In this document: positions 9,573-18,891 of the stretch, piece by piece
How the letters are laid out: every line of letters starts with the position of its first letter
Numbering within the stretch: the first letter of the stretch is position 1
Assembly (NCBI RefSeq): GCF_011058255.1
Contig: NZ_JAALFH010000052.1
Location: forward strand, 107,706-171,705
Source: Thioalkalivibrio sp. XN8
Lineage (GTDB): Bacteria > Pseudomonadota > Gammaproteobacteria > Steroidobacterales > XN24
Direction of reading: 5' to 3'
DNA: 64,000 nt
Made by a program: the position numbers and the translations under genes
Notes under the pieces: generated by a model
Database searches by the model: none
What the model was told of the DNA's origin: nothing
The model's input: the letters and a program-made list of their open reading frames with translations, nothing else

Positions 9573-9959
9573 ATGCGAATCTCCAAAGAGGACATCCCGA
9601 TCAAGATCGACGCGCCCGGCGCGGTCGCGCGGCAGCAGCAGGATTTCGGCGACGCCTCGGGCTACGGCGACATCGGCGCCGAGTACTTCACCATGGATGC
9701 CGGGACCGACCTGGCGCCCATGTTCGAGGGGCTCGAGGACGACGCCTGCCAGGCGCCCCACTGGGGCTACCTCATCAAGGGCGAGGTGACGGTGAGCTAT
9801 ACCGACGGCAGCGAGGAGACGGTGCGCAGCGGTGACCTGTTCTACTGGCCGCCCGGCCACTCGGTGCGCGTCGGGCAGGACGCGGAGATGATCCTGTTCA
9901 GCCCGCAGCACGAGCACACGCCGGTCATGGACCACATTAACCGGAAGTTGCACGGCTAG
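9573..9959 (+). CDS. Small cupin-domain protein
   Basis: A 128-residue single-domain cupin. The two cupin motifs are visible as HWGYLIKGEVTVSYTDG (motif 1, with G-x-G replaced by KGE) and GDLFYWPPGHSVRVGQDAEMILFSP (motif 2, PPGH). Only one or two metal-type His residues are present, so metal binding is uncertain. Function is unknown; small cupins often bind sugars, organic acids or act as isomerases. The start at 9573 has an AGGGAAAG ribosome site. The gene has its own strong terminator at 9984-10013 and is probably monocistronic. Confidence 0.8.
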   Translation: MRISKEDIPIKIDAPGAVARQQQDFGDASGYGDIGAEYFTMDAGTDLAPMFEGLEDDACQAPHWGYLIKGEVTVSYTDGSEETVRSGDLFYWPPGHSVRVGQDAEMILFSPQHEHTPVMDHINRKLHG

Positions 9960-9983
9960 CCGAAGCCGGCGACTGGTCCGGGA

Positions 9984-10013
9984 GAAGCCCCGCTCCGTGC
10001 GGGGCTTTTCTTT
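9984..10013 (+). terminator. Intrinsic terminator of the cupin gene
   Basis: Stem AGCCCCGC / GCGGGGCT with a 5-base loop followed by TTTTCTTT, 25 bases after the cupin stop codon. Confidence 0.85.
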
Positions 10014-10084
10014 AGCAGTCCACAACTGACCGAATCGCGTTTATCCTGCATCTCTCGACGACAGAAAGGGCGACGCGGGAGGCC

Positions 10085-12166
10085 ATGGCAGGGAGCTCGT
10101 TTTTCGCGGAACTCCGTAAGCGGAAGGTGATCCAGTCCGCCGCGATCTACTTTGCGGTGGCCTGGGCTGTCGTGGAGGTCACGGTCACCGTCGTCGAGCA
10201 GCTGTTCCTGCCGCAGTGGGTGTCGACCGTCACGGTCAGCGCCTTCGTCATGGGGTTTCCGGTAGCGATGTTCCTCGCCTGGACCTTCGATCTCACTGCC
10301 GAGGGCCTGGAGCGCACCGTCGTTTCCAGCCGGCGGGGCAAGGCCACCATCGTCGCCGCCCTGCTGCTGCTGGTCGCCGGAACGGCCGGCCTGTTCTTCC
10401 TCATCAGGCCGGGACTGGAGTCCAATGTCGAACAGGCGCGAGCGGTTTCGGTCCTGCCCAACAGCATCGCGGTCCTGCCGTTCGAGAACACCGGACAGGA
10501 CCTCGAAGACGCCTACCTGAGCGACGGTCTCAGCGACGAGTTGCGCGACCAGCTCAGCCGGGTACCGGGGGTGCGGGTCGCGGCGCGGTCTTCGTCGATC
10601 GCCGCCCGCCGGCAGGGCCTGGGCGCCCAGGGCGCCTCGGAGAAGCTTGGCGTCGCTACCCTGGTCGAGGGGAGCATGCGCCGCCAGGGCAGCCGGCTGC
10701 GCATTTCGGTGCAGCTGATCGAAGGCCGGACCGGTCTCGCGCTCTGGTCGGAGACCTATGAGCGCAGCCCGGCCGAGCTGGTGAAGATCCAGGAGGAGAT
10801 CGTCCGCGCGGTGGCCGGGCTGGTGCTGCCGGAAGGCGACCACGAACTGGGTCACCCCGCGACGCTGGACGCGTCCGCCCATGAGCTGATGCTGCTGGCA
10901 AGGTATTACGAGCAGCGGGTCCGGGATCGCGAGACGGTGGACGTGAACCTGCTGGTGCAGGCCGTGGACCTGTACCGCCAGGCCACCGCAGCCGATCCCG
11001 CATCGGCGCTGGCGCATGCCCGGCTGGGCGCCGCGCTGCTGTACCTGGGCGACGTCGACGGCGCCGAGGCGCCGATCTTCAAGGCGCTCGCGCTCGACCC
11101 GGCGCTGTCGGAAGTGCAGAACACCGTCGGGCTCTACTACTGGGCCCGGGGCCTGCCGGCGGCCGGCCCGGCGTTCGAACGGGCCGTGGCGCTCAGCAGC
11201 AACAACGTCGATGCCTTGCACAACTACGCCGAGTGGCACTGGTTCCAGTACGACCGGGGCGGCTTGCCGGAACTGCTCGAGCGGGCGGTGGCGCTCGACC
11301 CGCTCTCCCTGTCGCGCCACGCAGCGCTCGGGGAGTACTACGGCAAAGAGGGGCAGGTCGACAAGGTGCGGGCCATCATCGGCGACGTGAAGGAGCTGTT
11401 TGACGGCGTCGAGTCCTATCGCCTGGTAGGGCATCTGCAGGCCCTCATGGGCAACGTCGACGAGGCCATCGCCTGGACCCTGCGGGCGCGCGATGCCGAA
11501 CCCGACAACCCGGATCACCGCGGCCGGCTGGCCGAGTTGTATGCCATTCTCGGCGACTTCGAGACCACCCTGGCGCTCGAGCCCGAGCCCAGCCTCGGCC
11601 TGCTGTTCCTGATGCGGCGTTACCAGCAGCTGATCGACCTGGCGGAACTCCTGATGATCGAGTATCCGGACGACATCAGCGTGCGCCACCTGCTCGCCTT
11701 CGCCTACCACGCCACCGGTGATCACCCGGCGGCCATTCGTATCCTGAGCATGACCGGCCAGCCCGACATCATGCTCAACAATACGACCCGGACCATCGGC
11801 GACCAGCTCGGCTTCTTTACCCTGATCGACGCGCTGGCCGCGGCAGGAGAAAAGGAAACGGCCCGCATGCTGGCCGAGGCGGTAGACCGGTTTCACACGG
11901 GTTACAACACCAGCTGGTGGTACCACTTCCACATCGGCTGCACGACGGCGCTTCTGGGCCGGACCGAAGTCAGTCTCGACCGCTTCGCCCTGATCAAGGA
12001 CAGCCCGGAGCTGCCCTGGGAGTCACTGCTGCGCGATTCATACTGCGTGCAGCGGCTGGCCGAAGACCCGGTCTACCAGGACGTGCTGCGTCATACGGAA
12101 GCGCGCCGGCAGGCGCTCCGCGAACGCCTCCCCGCGACCCTGGCGGCCCATAAGGTGGCGCTCTGA
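10085..12166 (+). CDS. Membrane-anchored TolB/FlgO-like domain and TPR protein
   Basis: A 693-residue protein. Residues ~15-125 hold three hydrophobic helices (AIYFAVAWAVVEVTVTVVEQL; VSAFVMGFPVAMFLAWTF; TIVAALLLLVAGTAGLFFL). Next comes a TolB/FlgO-like domain beginning SIAVLPFENTGQDLEDAYLSDGLSDEL (in parts, ~130-240), then a long TPR-like helical array (~270-690). The same architecture and N-terminal signature recur at 57075-59252, and the TolB-like/TPR part recurs behind TIR domains at 16980, 24026 and 26019. Family role is not established; a periplasmic sensor or scaffold is plausible, with the repeats binding partner proteins. The stop codon abuts the stop of the convergent barrel gene. 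Confidence 0.75.
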   Translation: MAGSSFFAELRKRKVIQSAAIYFAVAWAVVEVTVTVVEQLFLPQWVSTVTVSAFVMGFPVAMFLAWTFDLTAEGLERTVVSSRRGKATIVAALLLLVAGTAGLFFLIRPGLESNVEQARAVSVLPNSIAVLPFENTGQDLEDAYLSDGLSDELRDQLSRVPGVRVAARSSSIAARRQGLGAQGASEKLGVATLVEGSMRRQGSRLRISVQLIEGRTGLALWSETYERSPAELVKIQEEIVRAVAGLVLPEGDHELGHPATLDASAHELMLLARYYEQRVRDRETVDVNLLVQAVDLYRQATAADPASALAHARLGAALLYLGDVDGAEAPIFKALALDPALSEVQNTVGLYYWARGLPAAGPAFERAVALSSNNVDALHNYAEWHWFQYDRGGLPELLERAVALDPLSLSRHAALGEYYGKEGQVDKVRAIIGDVKELFDGVESYRLVGHLQALMGNVDEAIAWTLRARDAEPDNPDHRGRLAELYAILGDFETTLALEPEPSLGLLFLMRRYQQLIDLAELLMIEYPDDISVRHLLAFAYHATGDHPAAIRILSMTGQPDIMLNNTTRTIGDQLGFFTLIDALAAAGEKETARMLAEAVDRFHTGYNTSWWYHFHIGCTTALLGRTEVSLDRFALIKDSPELPWESLLRDSYCVQRLAEDPVYQDVLRHTEARRQALRERLPATLAAHKVAL

Positions 12167-13141
12167 TCAGTCGCGGCCGAAGTAGCGGGTGATCCCGAGG
12201 GTGAACGCATTGTCGACCTCGTTCGACTGGTCCGTATACACCCCGGTGTAGTACTGGAACGAAACAACGTTCCTTTGCGTGAGGACGTAATCGAGGCCGA
12301 GGCCGACGTTCGTGTAGCGGTGCGCCAGCAACCGGTCGTGCTGCCACCAGATCGGCGTGTCGAAGTCCGCCGGGTTTCCGTAGAGCGGATCGTCCGTGAT
12401 GTCCTGCGGCATCCGCAGCCCGTTGGGCGTGTTCTTGTAGGAGACGAACAGGCTGGCAAAGAACCTCGGCGTGAAGTAGTAACCGGCCGAGCCGAACGCG
12501 AGCCAGTGGTTGACGTTGACCCCCAGCGACTGCTCGCTGATGACGTAGGCGACGCTGGCCCCGAAATACCAGTCGGAAAAGTAGGGCTGGAAGCCGAAGT
12601 CCACGCCAATGGGGACACGCCACAGGTTCGGCCCGATGATCGCCTTGCCGTAGAAGGGGTAATCGGTCGTGGGTACGCCGTAGGAGATGAAGGGCGTCAC
12701 GCTCAGCGGTCCTTCGAGCGCGTGGTAGCGCACGCCGACGGTCAGGTCCTGGAAGCCGCCGTGGTAATCGCCGTCGTCCACGAGCGTGCGGTCCGGCGGG
12801 TCGAAGTTGACGAACTCCGCGAAGTTGTGCGGCCCTGTGCCCTGGTGCTGTTTCTGGATGTACGGCAGGCTGGCGAACACCGTCCAGCGCGGACCCAGCG
12901 CGTAGTCGCCGGAAAGCAGCAGGACATGGGAGTCGGTGGTGCCGACGTCGCCGCCCTGCTGGAAGAGCGCGGAGTCGTCGTAGAAATCACCGGTGCGTAT
13001 GTACTGGTACTCGATCCGCAGGCTGGCGTCGCCCCTCGACTGGGCCTGGGCAGCCGCTGGGGCCGCCTCGAGCAGAAGACCCAGCGCGCCGAGCGCGATC
13101 AGGGGTAACGGCTGGTGGTGGTCGGAGAACACGGAAGTCAC
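12167..13141 (-). CDS. Porin-like outer-membrane beta-barrel protein
   Basis: A 324-residue protein with a signal peptide (LIALGALGLLLEAAPAAAQ) followed by about a dozen amphipathic strands and ending in ITRYFGRD, close to the aromatic C-terminus expected for BamA-dependent insertion. Strand patterns such as WTVFASLPYIQKQHQG and PLSVTPFISYGVPTTDY resemble transporter-type (MetA-pathway phenol degradation-like) barrels, but this is not certain. It overlaps no gene: its stop codon directly abuts that of the convergent TPR gene. The gene at 13172-13642 lies 30 bases upstream on the same strand and is probably co-transcribed. Confidence 0.65.
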   Translation of the reverse strand: MTSVFSDHHQPLPLIALGALGLLLEAAPAAAQAQSRGDASLRIEYQYIRTGDFYDDSALFQQGGDVGTTDSHVLLLSGDYALGPRWTVFASLPYIQKQHQGTGPHNFAEFVNFDPPDRTLVDDGDYHGGFQDLTVGVRYHALEGPLSVTPFISYGVPTTDYPFYGKAIIGPNLWRVPIGVDFGFQPYFSDWYFGASVAYVISEQSLGVNVNHWLAFGSAGYYFTPRFFASLFVSYKNTPNGLRMPQDITDDPLYGNPADFDTPIWWQHDRLLAHRYTNVGLGLDYVLTQRNVVSFQYYTGVYTDQSNEVDNAFTLGITRYFGRD

Positions 13142-13171
13142 GGCTTGCGATGCTCCCCGATTGAACGAGGC

Positions 13172-13642
13172 CTAGGTGCCTGAGCGCTTCAGTGACTCAT
13201 GGATTGCCCTGAGGTAATGCTTGATCTCGTGCCGATCGGCAACCATGACCTTGGCGTAGTCTCGCTGCGCGATTTCCGCCTCGCTCTTGTTCAGGGCTAC
13301 GGGCAGGAAGTCGGTCCTCGCCGCGGTGTTGCTCACCTCCACTGCGGCGCGGTCGTTGTAAGGGGCGATCACGACATCGTACTCGCCCCGGGCGAGCACA
13401 TTGCTGAGTTCGACCTGGTTGTCCACCACGCGCACGCCATGCCCCGCGTCGGCGAGCGCTGCAGCGAGCTGCTGGGCACTTTCGGAATGGCCATACACCA
13501 GGACATTGCCCGGCAAGGGCGCCGTATAGACCCGGTAGGCAACGTTCTGGCCGACACGGTAGAGGCTGTCCCCGCAAGCCAGCGTGGATGAGGAGGCGAA
13601 CATCGCCATCAGAGCAACGAGAACCTTGAGGCGGCTTTGCAT
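13172..13642 (-). CDS. Secreted small protein with Rossmann/receiver-like pattern
   Basis: A 156-residue protein with a signal peptide (VLVALMAMFASSSTLA, cleaved before CGDS). The mature part reads like an alternating beta/alpha domain: NVLVYGHSESAQQLAAALADAG, VRVVDNQVELSNVLARGEYDVVIAPYND, KVMVADRHEIKHYLRAIHES. This resembles a receiver-like domain (position of the phospho-Asp not evident) exported to the periplasm, which would be unusual; a lipoprotein is also possible as Cys follows the signal. No named family recognised. The start at 13642 is fixed by GGAGG eight bases upstream. It precedes the barrel gene by 30 bases, suggesting a two-gene operon. Confidence 0.6.
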   Translation of the reverse strand: MQSRLKVLVALMAMFASSSTLACGDSLYRVGQNVAYRVYTAPLPGNVLVYGHSESAQQLAAALADAGHGVRVVDNQVELSNVLARGEYDVVIAPYNDRAAVEVSNTAARTDFLPVALNKSEAEIAQRDYAKVMVADRHEIKHYLRAIHESLKRSGT

Positions 13643-13789
13643 TGTTCGATCCTCCACCCGATAAGCGCAGGGCAGTCTGCAACATTACTAGCACAGGTCT
13701 GTATCAGCGCAAAGCCCTTTGTTGCCGGGGCGTTTGGCGCGGCGCAGCATCGCGCGCCCGCCGCAGAACGGACGGGAACGCGGCTTTTC

Positions 13790-14710
13790 TCAGCCGGCCA
13801 GCGCCTCGCAGGCCGCCCACAACGCGCTGGCGCGCTCCCGGCGCAGGGCCGGGTCGGAGTCGCGGAGCCGCATCAGGCCCCGCGTGCTGTGGTAGTAACC
13901 GCCCTTTACCAGCCCTGGCTGCGTCGCACAGTAGAGGCTGGTCTGGGCGCCGGATACCGGGTCGAGCATCACGAGCGACTTGCCCCAGCCGAACAGGCCG
14001 GTGCTACTGCCGAAGAGCTCGCTGGTGACCACGCCCGGATGGGCGGCCGTGACGGTCAGTCCCAGGTGCCGGCGCTGCAGCTCGCCGGCGATCCAGAGGT
14101 TGCCTAGCTTGCTGCGGCAGTAGGCGTACATGCCGCCGAGCAGCCCGCGGTAGCGGTAGTCGGGCGTGCAGTCCTCCTGCAACGCATAGATGTCGCCCGT
14201 TACGACGACCACCCGGGCGTCGGCGGCGAGCAGCCCCGCCTGCAGCATTGCGCGGCGCAGCGCGAAGTGGCCCAGCACGTTGGTGCCGAAGGCGATCTCG
14301 TGCCCCTGGGCGGTGGTCGCGTAGCGCTGCGGCCAGATCCCGGCATTCTCGACCAGGATCTCGATCTGTCGCCCGCCGAGGCGGCCGGCGACGGCCGCGG
14401 CGCAGGCCGGCACGGTGTGCAGGTCGTCCAGCCGCAGCGGCACCAGCGTGACGCGTCCGGCGGCGTCGCCCAGGGATGCCAGGAAAGCCTCGCCCCTGGC
14501 CGGATTGCGGCAGGTCGCGAGCAGCGTCGCGCCGCGGGCCAGCAGCCCGCGCGCCGTGGCCGCGCCGATCCCGCTGGTGGCGCCCGTCACCAGCGCGACC
14601 TTGCCGTCGAGCCGGGGGGTGTCGGGGCAGACCAGCCCGCGGCTGCGCTGGTGCAGCCAGCAGCTCGCAGTGCGCAGCCAGGGGTTGTTGGGGGGGTGTG
14701 GTGTCGTCAT
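13790..14710 (-). CDS. Short-chain dehydrogenase/reductase (SDR)
   Basis: A 306-residue Rossmann enzyme. TGATSGIG at ~42-49 is the dinucleotide-binding loop, ENAGIWP (~121-127) carries the NAG motif, and YCRSK (~197-201) provides the Tyr-x3-Lys pair. The usual catalytic Ser after strand 5 is not obvious: the segment reads VVVVTGDIYALQ, with Thr-Gly where Ser-Ser is normal, so activity could be altered. The sequence resembles retinol dehydrogenase/WW-oxidoreductase-like SDRs. A 30-residue extension precedes the fold. It diverges from the Sua5 gene, with only 71 bases between the starts. Confidence 0.8.
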   Translation of the reverse strand: MTTPHPPNNPWLRTASCWLHQRSRGLVCPDTPRLDGKVALVTGATSGIGAATARGLLARGATLLATCRNPARGEAFLASLGDAAGRVTLVPLRLDDLHTVPACAAAVAGRLGGRQIEILVENAGIWPQRYATTAQGHEIAFGTNVLGHFALRRAMLQAGLLAADARVVVVTGDIYALQEDCTPDYRYRGLLGGMYAYCRSKLGNLWIAGELQRRHLGLTVTAAHPGVVTSELFGSSTGLFGWGKSLVMLDPVSGAQTSLYCATQPGLVKGGYYHSTRGLMRLRDSDPALRRERASALWAACEALAG

Positions 14711-14781
14711 GGTCGTCCCAGGCGCCGGTCACGGAGTCTAACAAGCGCCCGCCCGCCACGCCGCTGCTATCATCCGCGCCC

Positions 14782-15792
14782 ATGAAGGCCACTACTGCGC
14801 CCGTGCCGGTGTCGCCCGCCGCCATTGCTGCGGCGGCACAGCTGCTGCGGGACGGCGGGGTGGTGGCGATCCCGACCGAGACGGTCTACGGGCTCGGCGC
14901 GGTGGCGATGAACCCGGCCGCGGTGCGGCGGGTATTCGCCATCAAGGGCCGGCCGGCAAACCACCCGCTCATCGTCCACCTGGCCTCGGCCGAGGCCCTG
15001 CCGGAGTGGGCGCGCGAGATCCCGGACTCGGCCTGGCGGCTGGCCGAGCGCTTCTGGCCCGGGCCGCTCACCCTGGTACTGCTGCGCCAGCCGCAGGTGC
15101 CCGACGAGGTCACCGGGGGCCAGGACTCGGTGGCGCTCAGGGTGCCGGCGCAGCCGGTGGCGCGCGAGCTGATCGCCCTGGCGGGGCCGCTGGCCGCGCC
15201 GTCCGCCAACCGCTTCGGCCGAGTCTCGCCGACCACCGCCCAGCATGTGCTGGCGGAGCTCGGCGGCGACGTGGACATGATTCTCGACGCCGGTCCCTGC
15301 AGGGTCGGGCTCGAGTCCACCATCCTCAGCCTCATCGACGACGAGCCGGCGCTGCTGCGCCCCGGCCGCGTCACCGTGGCCGAAATCGAGGCGGTGCTCG
15401 GCCGCCCGGTCGTCCCGCCGCCACAGGCGCTGCGCGCGCCCGGCCGGCTCGCCTCACACTATGCGCCGGCCACGCCGCTGGAGCTGGTCGCGGCGAGCGA
15501 ACTCCCGAAGCGCCTTGCCGCTTCGAGCGCGGCGGGCACGCACGTCGCGGTGCTCGCGCACAGCCCCGAGGCCATCGCCGCTGCCGGGGTGGCCGGCGCC
15601 GCGGTGACCGAGATGCCGGCCGCTGCTGCGGAGTACGGCCAGCTGCTGTACGCCACGCTGCGCCGGCTCGACGCAGTCGGCCACGAACTGATCCTGGTGG
15701 AAGCGCCGCCGCCGGCGCCCGAGTGGCTGGCGGTGCGGGACCGCCTCAGTCGCGCTGCGCATCGCGACCGGCCGGCACCCGGGCCCGCATGA
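14782..15792 (+). CDS. tsaC: L-threonylcarbamoyladenylate synthase, two-domain Sua5 type
   Basis: This enzyme makes threonylcarbamoyl-AMP from threonine, bicarbonate and ATP, the first step of t6A modification of ANN-decoding tRNAs. The 336-residue product has the YrdC domain first (IPTETVYGLGAVAMN, then KGRPANHPLIVH with the KxR nucleotide motif, and SANRFGRVSPT), followed by a linker and a C-terminal Sua5 domain (ALRAPGRLASHYAPATPLEL and onwards). Length and both domains match Sua5/YwlC rather than the single-domain TsaC of Escherichia coli. The start at 14782 gives the normal N-terminus. The convergent glycosidase-like gene ends two bases after its stop. Confidence 0.92.
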   Translation: MKATTAPVPVSPAAIAAAAQLLRDGGVVAIPTETVYGLGAVAMNPAAVRRVFAIKGRPANHPLIVHLASAEALPEWAREIPDSAWRLAERFWPGPLTLVLLRQPQVPDEVTGGQDSVALRVPAQPVARELIALAGPLAAPSANRFGRVSPTTAQHVLAELGGDVDMILDAGPCRVGLESTILSLIDDEPALLRPGRVTVAEIEAVLGRPVVPPPQALRAPGRLASHYAPATPLELVAASELPKRLAASSAAGTHVAVLAHSPEAIAAAGVAGAAVTEMPAAAAEYGQLLYATLRRLDAVGHELILVEAPPPAPEWLAVRDRLSRAAHRDRPAPGPA

Positions 15793-15793
15793 G

Positions 15794-16933
15794 CTACTCG
15801 AGCGGGCGGTCGAGCTCGGTTGTCCAGGTATCCAGGGCCGGGCGCGGATTCAGGTTTTCGTCGTACAGGCCGGTGTCGCGCCAGATCCGCGCGATTGGAT
15901 CCTGTTGCAGCGGGTCGTTCCACAGCGAGTCGTAGTCCACGAGGAAGAACCACACGATGAACTGCGCGTCCAGCGACGCAGCCGCGGCGAAGAGCCGTCC
16001 GAGGTAGGCGTCCTGCCTGGCGGCGTCGCTCGCAATGTCGACGCCGAAGGCCGGGATCGTGAGCCGCTCCGCCGGCCAGCCGGTCTCGGCGATGGCGACC
16101 GGCTTGCCCCCGGCCAGGGCCGTGACCTGGGACAGCCAGTCGGGCGGGAGGCTGGCCGGGTCGCCCCGATTCTCATGGTCGAAGAACACGAAGGGATAGA
16201 CGCTGATGCCGACGACGTCGACGTGCTCGAGCAAATCGGGCAGTGCGGCGCGCAGGGTCGCTGCCGCGGGCGAATCCGGCGACTTGAGACCAACGCTCGC
16301 CATGAGCTGGACATCCGGGAACTCGGCGCGCAACGTGCCGGCCACGGCGGCCGTGAAAGCCACCAGGCTGTCGAAGGCGGCGATGTCGTTCAACGCGAGT
16401 TCGCTGACCTCGATGCCGAGGTTGAAATACTCGGGGGTGAAGCGCCGGACCAGGTCCGCGGCGAAGTTGGTGTAGGCGGTGATCACGGCGGGGTCGTCCA
16501 GCGAGCGCGTATCCCATGGCGGCGGCAGCGGCTGGTTGGTCGCGTCGCCCCAGTAACCCGCCAGCCCGTCCCGGGCGCCGTTCAGGGGGCTCAGCGCCAG
16601 GTAGCTGCGCATGCCGGCGGGAGTCCGGTCCAGCCGCGTCCGGATTTCATCCTCGACTGCCGCCGGATACGGGATCCCATCGAGGGCTTCCTGCCATGGA
16701 ATGCCGGCATCCAGATGGTGGGCAATGAAGTCGCCCCGCGCAGCGATCTCCGCGTAGACGAAATTGACGGCGTCCGGGGTCGCGGCATAGGGCCAGGGGG
16801 TGAAACCGAGCTCGTAGGTCCTGGTGTCGGTTGCGGGCGGCGGCAGGGGCGCCGGATTCGAGCCGCCGCCACAGCCCTGCAGCAGGCCTCCCACAGCGAG
16901 CCATGTCAGCAGCCTGAAACGCCTTCCAGGCAT
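15794..16933 (-). CDS. Glycoside-hydrolase-like (clan A TIM barrel) lipoprotein
   Basis: A 379-residue predicted lipoprotein: WLAVGGLLQGC places the lipidated Cys at residue 21, followed by a Pro-rich linker. The rest resembles a clan A glycosidase barrel: FNLGIEVSEL (acid/base Glu candidate ~175) and VAIAETGWPAE (nucleophile Glu candidate ~283), with VGISVYPFVFFD between them, as in GH53 and related families. If correct it hydrolyses a beta-linked polysaccharide at the cell envelope; the family is not certain. The upstream in-frame codons to 16987 are rejected because they overlap the next gene's end and precede the signal peptide. Confidence 0.65.
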   Translation of the reverse strand: MPGRRFRLLTWLAVGGLLQGCGGGSNPAPLPPPATDTRTYELGFTPWPYAATPDAVNFVYAEIAARGDFIAHHLDAGIPWQEALDGIPYPAAVEDEIRTRLDRTPAGMRSYLALSPLNGARDGLAGYWGDATNQPLPPPWDTRSLDDPAVITAYTNFAADLVRRFTPEYFNLGIEVSELALNDIAAFDSLVAFTAAVAGTLRAEFPDVQLMASVGLKSPDSPAAATLRAALPDLLEHVDVVGISVYPFVFFDHENRGDPASLPPDWLSQVTALAGGKPVAIAETGWPAERLTIPAFGVDIASDAARQDAYLGRLFAAAASLDAQFIVWFFLVDYDSLWNDPLQQDPIARIWRDTGLYDENLNPRPALDTWTTELDRPLE

Positions 16934-16979
16934 GAACGGATTATCGGCAAACCCGCCTGGGGGAATATGCGTTGCGCAC

Positions 16980-18758
16980 TTAACCACCCGTCAACGCAAT
17001 AAACTCGGGATCCTCGCGCAGCGGATCGAGGTCGGGGTCGTTCTTGGTCCAGCCCGGGATGTCGGTGCCGCCGGCGATGGCCTGGCGCAGCGCGTCCACG
17101 GCCTTCCGGATTTCGCCGAGCTGGGCATACAGGCAGGCGCCGTTGTACAGCATCACCGAGTCGCCGGGGCTCATTTCCAGCGCGGTGGAGCCCTCCTCGA
17201 TCGCGTCGTCGCGCCGGCCCAGCTCGACCAGTGAAATGGCGTAGAACATCCGGGCCCGGGAGTCATCGGGGTTCTGCAGCAGATACGTCGGCAACACGTC
17301 GTCGGCCAGCTTGATGGCCAGGGCGTCTGCCTCCTCCATTTCACCCATGACCTGCAGCGCCATGCGCAGGTCCTTGTAGGCGACGTAGAAACGCGGCTTC
17401 AGCTCGATCACCCGCCGGCACAGTTCGGCCGCTTCCTTGGCGTTGCCCAGGGTCAGGTGGATCCTGCTGAGGATCCAGTGGGCGATGAAGTCATCGGGGT
17501 TGAGCTCGATGGCCTTGCGGCCCGATTCCGCCGCCTCGTCGAACTTGCCCCAGCTGAAATACGAGAGGCCCATGGCGGTGTAGGCCTCGGGCAGGTTGTT
17601 GTCGTACATCAGCGCCTTGAAGCTGAGCTCCTGGGCCTTGGTCCGGTACTCCTCCTTGCGCGAGAAATACTGGTACATCTGGCCGTAGGCGCTGGAACAG
17701 GCGGCATAGGCGGCGGCGTAGCGCGGGTCCAGCTCGATCGCCTTTTCGAACAGCTGGATGGCGTACTCGACGCTGCGCTTGGTGAGCCGATACAGGTAGT
17801 CCTGGCCCCGCAGGTACAGGTCGTAGGCGTTCGCGTTGACGGTCTGGCGCTTGGTCAGCGAGACCTCTTCGGCGAAGCTGAGCCGCAGCTTCAGCGCCTC
17901 GACGATCTGCTTCGCCACCTGCTCCTGGATGTCGAAGATGTCGTCCAGCATGCCCTTGTAGGTGTTGCCCCACAGCTGCCGGTTGGTCGCGGCGTCCACC
18001 AGCTGCACGGTAATGCGCACGGATTCCCGGAAGCGCCGCACACTGCCGCCCACGACATAGCGCGCGCCGAGCTCCTTGCCGATGGCCCGGATGTCCTGCT
18101 TCGTGTCCTTGTACTGCGTCGAGGCCCAGCGCGAGATGAGGTCGATCTCGCTGACCAGCGACAGGCGCGCGATGAGCTCTTCCGTCAGGCCGTCGCTGAA
18201 ATAGTCGGTCTCTTCGTCCGGGCTGATGTTGTGGAAGGGCAGCACCGCCAGCGCGCCGGGCTCGATGGCGTGGTCGGCCTCGGGCGGGGACGGGGCCACT
18301 GCCTGCACGCTCGGCGCTTCGGCCCGGGCCGCCGGCGCGGCCTGCTTGACGGCGACCCCGATGCGCTCCAGCGAACGCACGATGACGCGCACGTTCTCTT
18401 CCGGGTCGCCCTGGAAATACTCGATATGCTGGATGCCCGCGAGCTGGTACTTGAGGCCGGCCGGGATCTGGGTCGGCTCGAGGTGCACCGGCAGGATGTG
18501 GCCCTTGCGCTCGCTGGTCAGGATGACTTCCTTGGCCACGTTGTGCGAGTTGACCGCGGAGGGCGTGACCATGAGCAGGAGCACCTTGGCGCCGTCCAGC
18601 GCGTTGACGATCTCCTCGCTCCACATGGTCGCCGCGTCGATGCCGCCGACGTCCATCCAGACCGCCACCCCCGACGCGCGCAGCTTCTCCGCCAGGGCAG
18701 TGACCTTGTCCTGGTCCTCCCGGGAATAGCTGATGAATACGTCCGCCGCTTCTCTCAC
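16980..18758 (-). CDS. TIR domain - TolB-like domain - TPR protein
   Basis: A 592-residue cytosolic-looking protein. Residues 1-130 are a TIR domain (DVFISYSREDQ at the start; Glu77 in HNVAKEV aligns with the catalytic Glu of TIR NADases). An Ala/Pro-rich linker leads to a TolB/FlgO-like domain (LAVLPFHNISPDEETDYFSDG, ~170-290, with GGSVRRFRESVRITVQLVD) and then TPR repeats (~300-590, e.g. AIQLFEKAIELDPRYAAAYA). TIR domains cleave NAD or mediate assembly; no transmembrane helix is evident, unlike the paralogue at 26019-28217. Biological role unknown. Downstream is the glycosidase-like gene; upstream 130 bases separate it from the aldehyde dehydrogenase. Confidence 0.82.
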   Translation of the reverse strand: MREAADVFISYSREDQDKVTALAEKLRASGVAVWMDVGGIDAATMWSEEIVNALDGAKVLLLMVTPSAVNSHNVAKEVILTSERKGHILPVHLEPTQIPAGLKYQLAGIQHIEYFQGDPEENVRVIVRSLERIGVAVKQAAPAARAEAPSVQAVAPSPPEADHAIEPGALAVLPFHNISPDEETDYFSDGLTEELIARLSLVSEIDLISRWASTQYKDTKQDIRAIGKELGARYVVGGSVRRFRESVRITVQLVDAATNRQLWGNTYKGMLDDIFDIQEQVAKQIVEALKLRLSFAEEVSLTKRQTVNANAYDLYLRGQDYLYRLTKRSVEYAIQLFEKAIELDPRYAAAYAACSSAYGQMYQYFSRKEEYRTKAQELSFKALMYDNNLPEAYTAMGLSYFSWGKFDEAAESGRKAIELNPDDFIAHWILSRIHLTLGNAKEAAELCRRVIELKPRFYVAYKDLRMALQVMGEMEEADALAIKLADDVLPTYLLQNPDDSRARMFYAISLVELGRRDDAIEEGSTALEMSPGDSVMLYNGACLYAQLGEIRKAVDALRQAIAGGTDIPGWTKNDPDLDPLREDPEFIALTGG

Positions 18759-18891
18759 CGCATCGCCTGCCTGTGTCGGCCCGATGGTTTCACGGGGCCA
18801 TCCCCGCGATCCACGTCGGCCTGAGCCGCCAAGACTAGCTGAATGCCCCGGCGCTGAGAAGGACGCGGTCGAATGGCCGGGGAGCCGGTCG

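Noticed and set aside
9956..11932. Minus-strand open frame opposite the TolB/TPR gene
   Set aside because: Composition is typical of GC-rich antisense frames and no start or family pattern is seen; the plus-strand gene has ordered domains.
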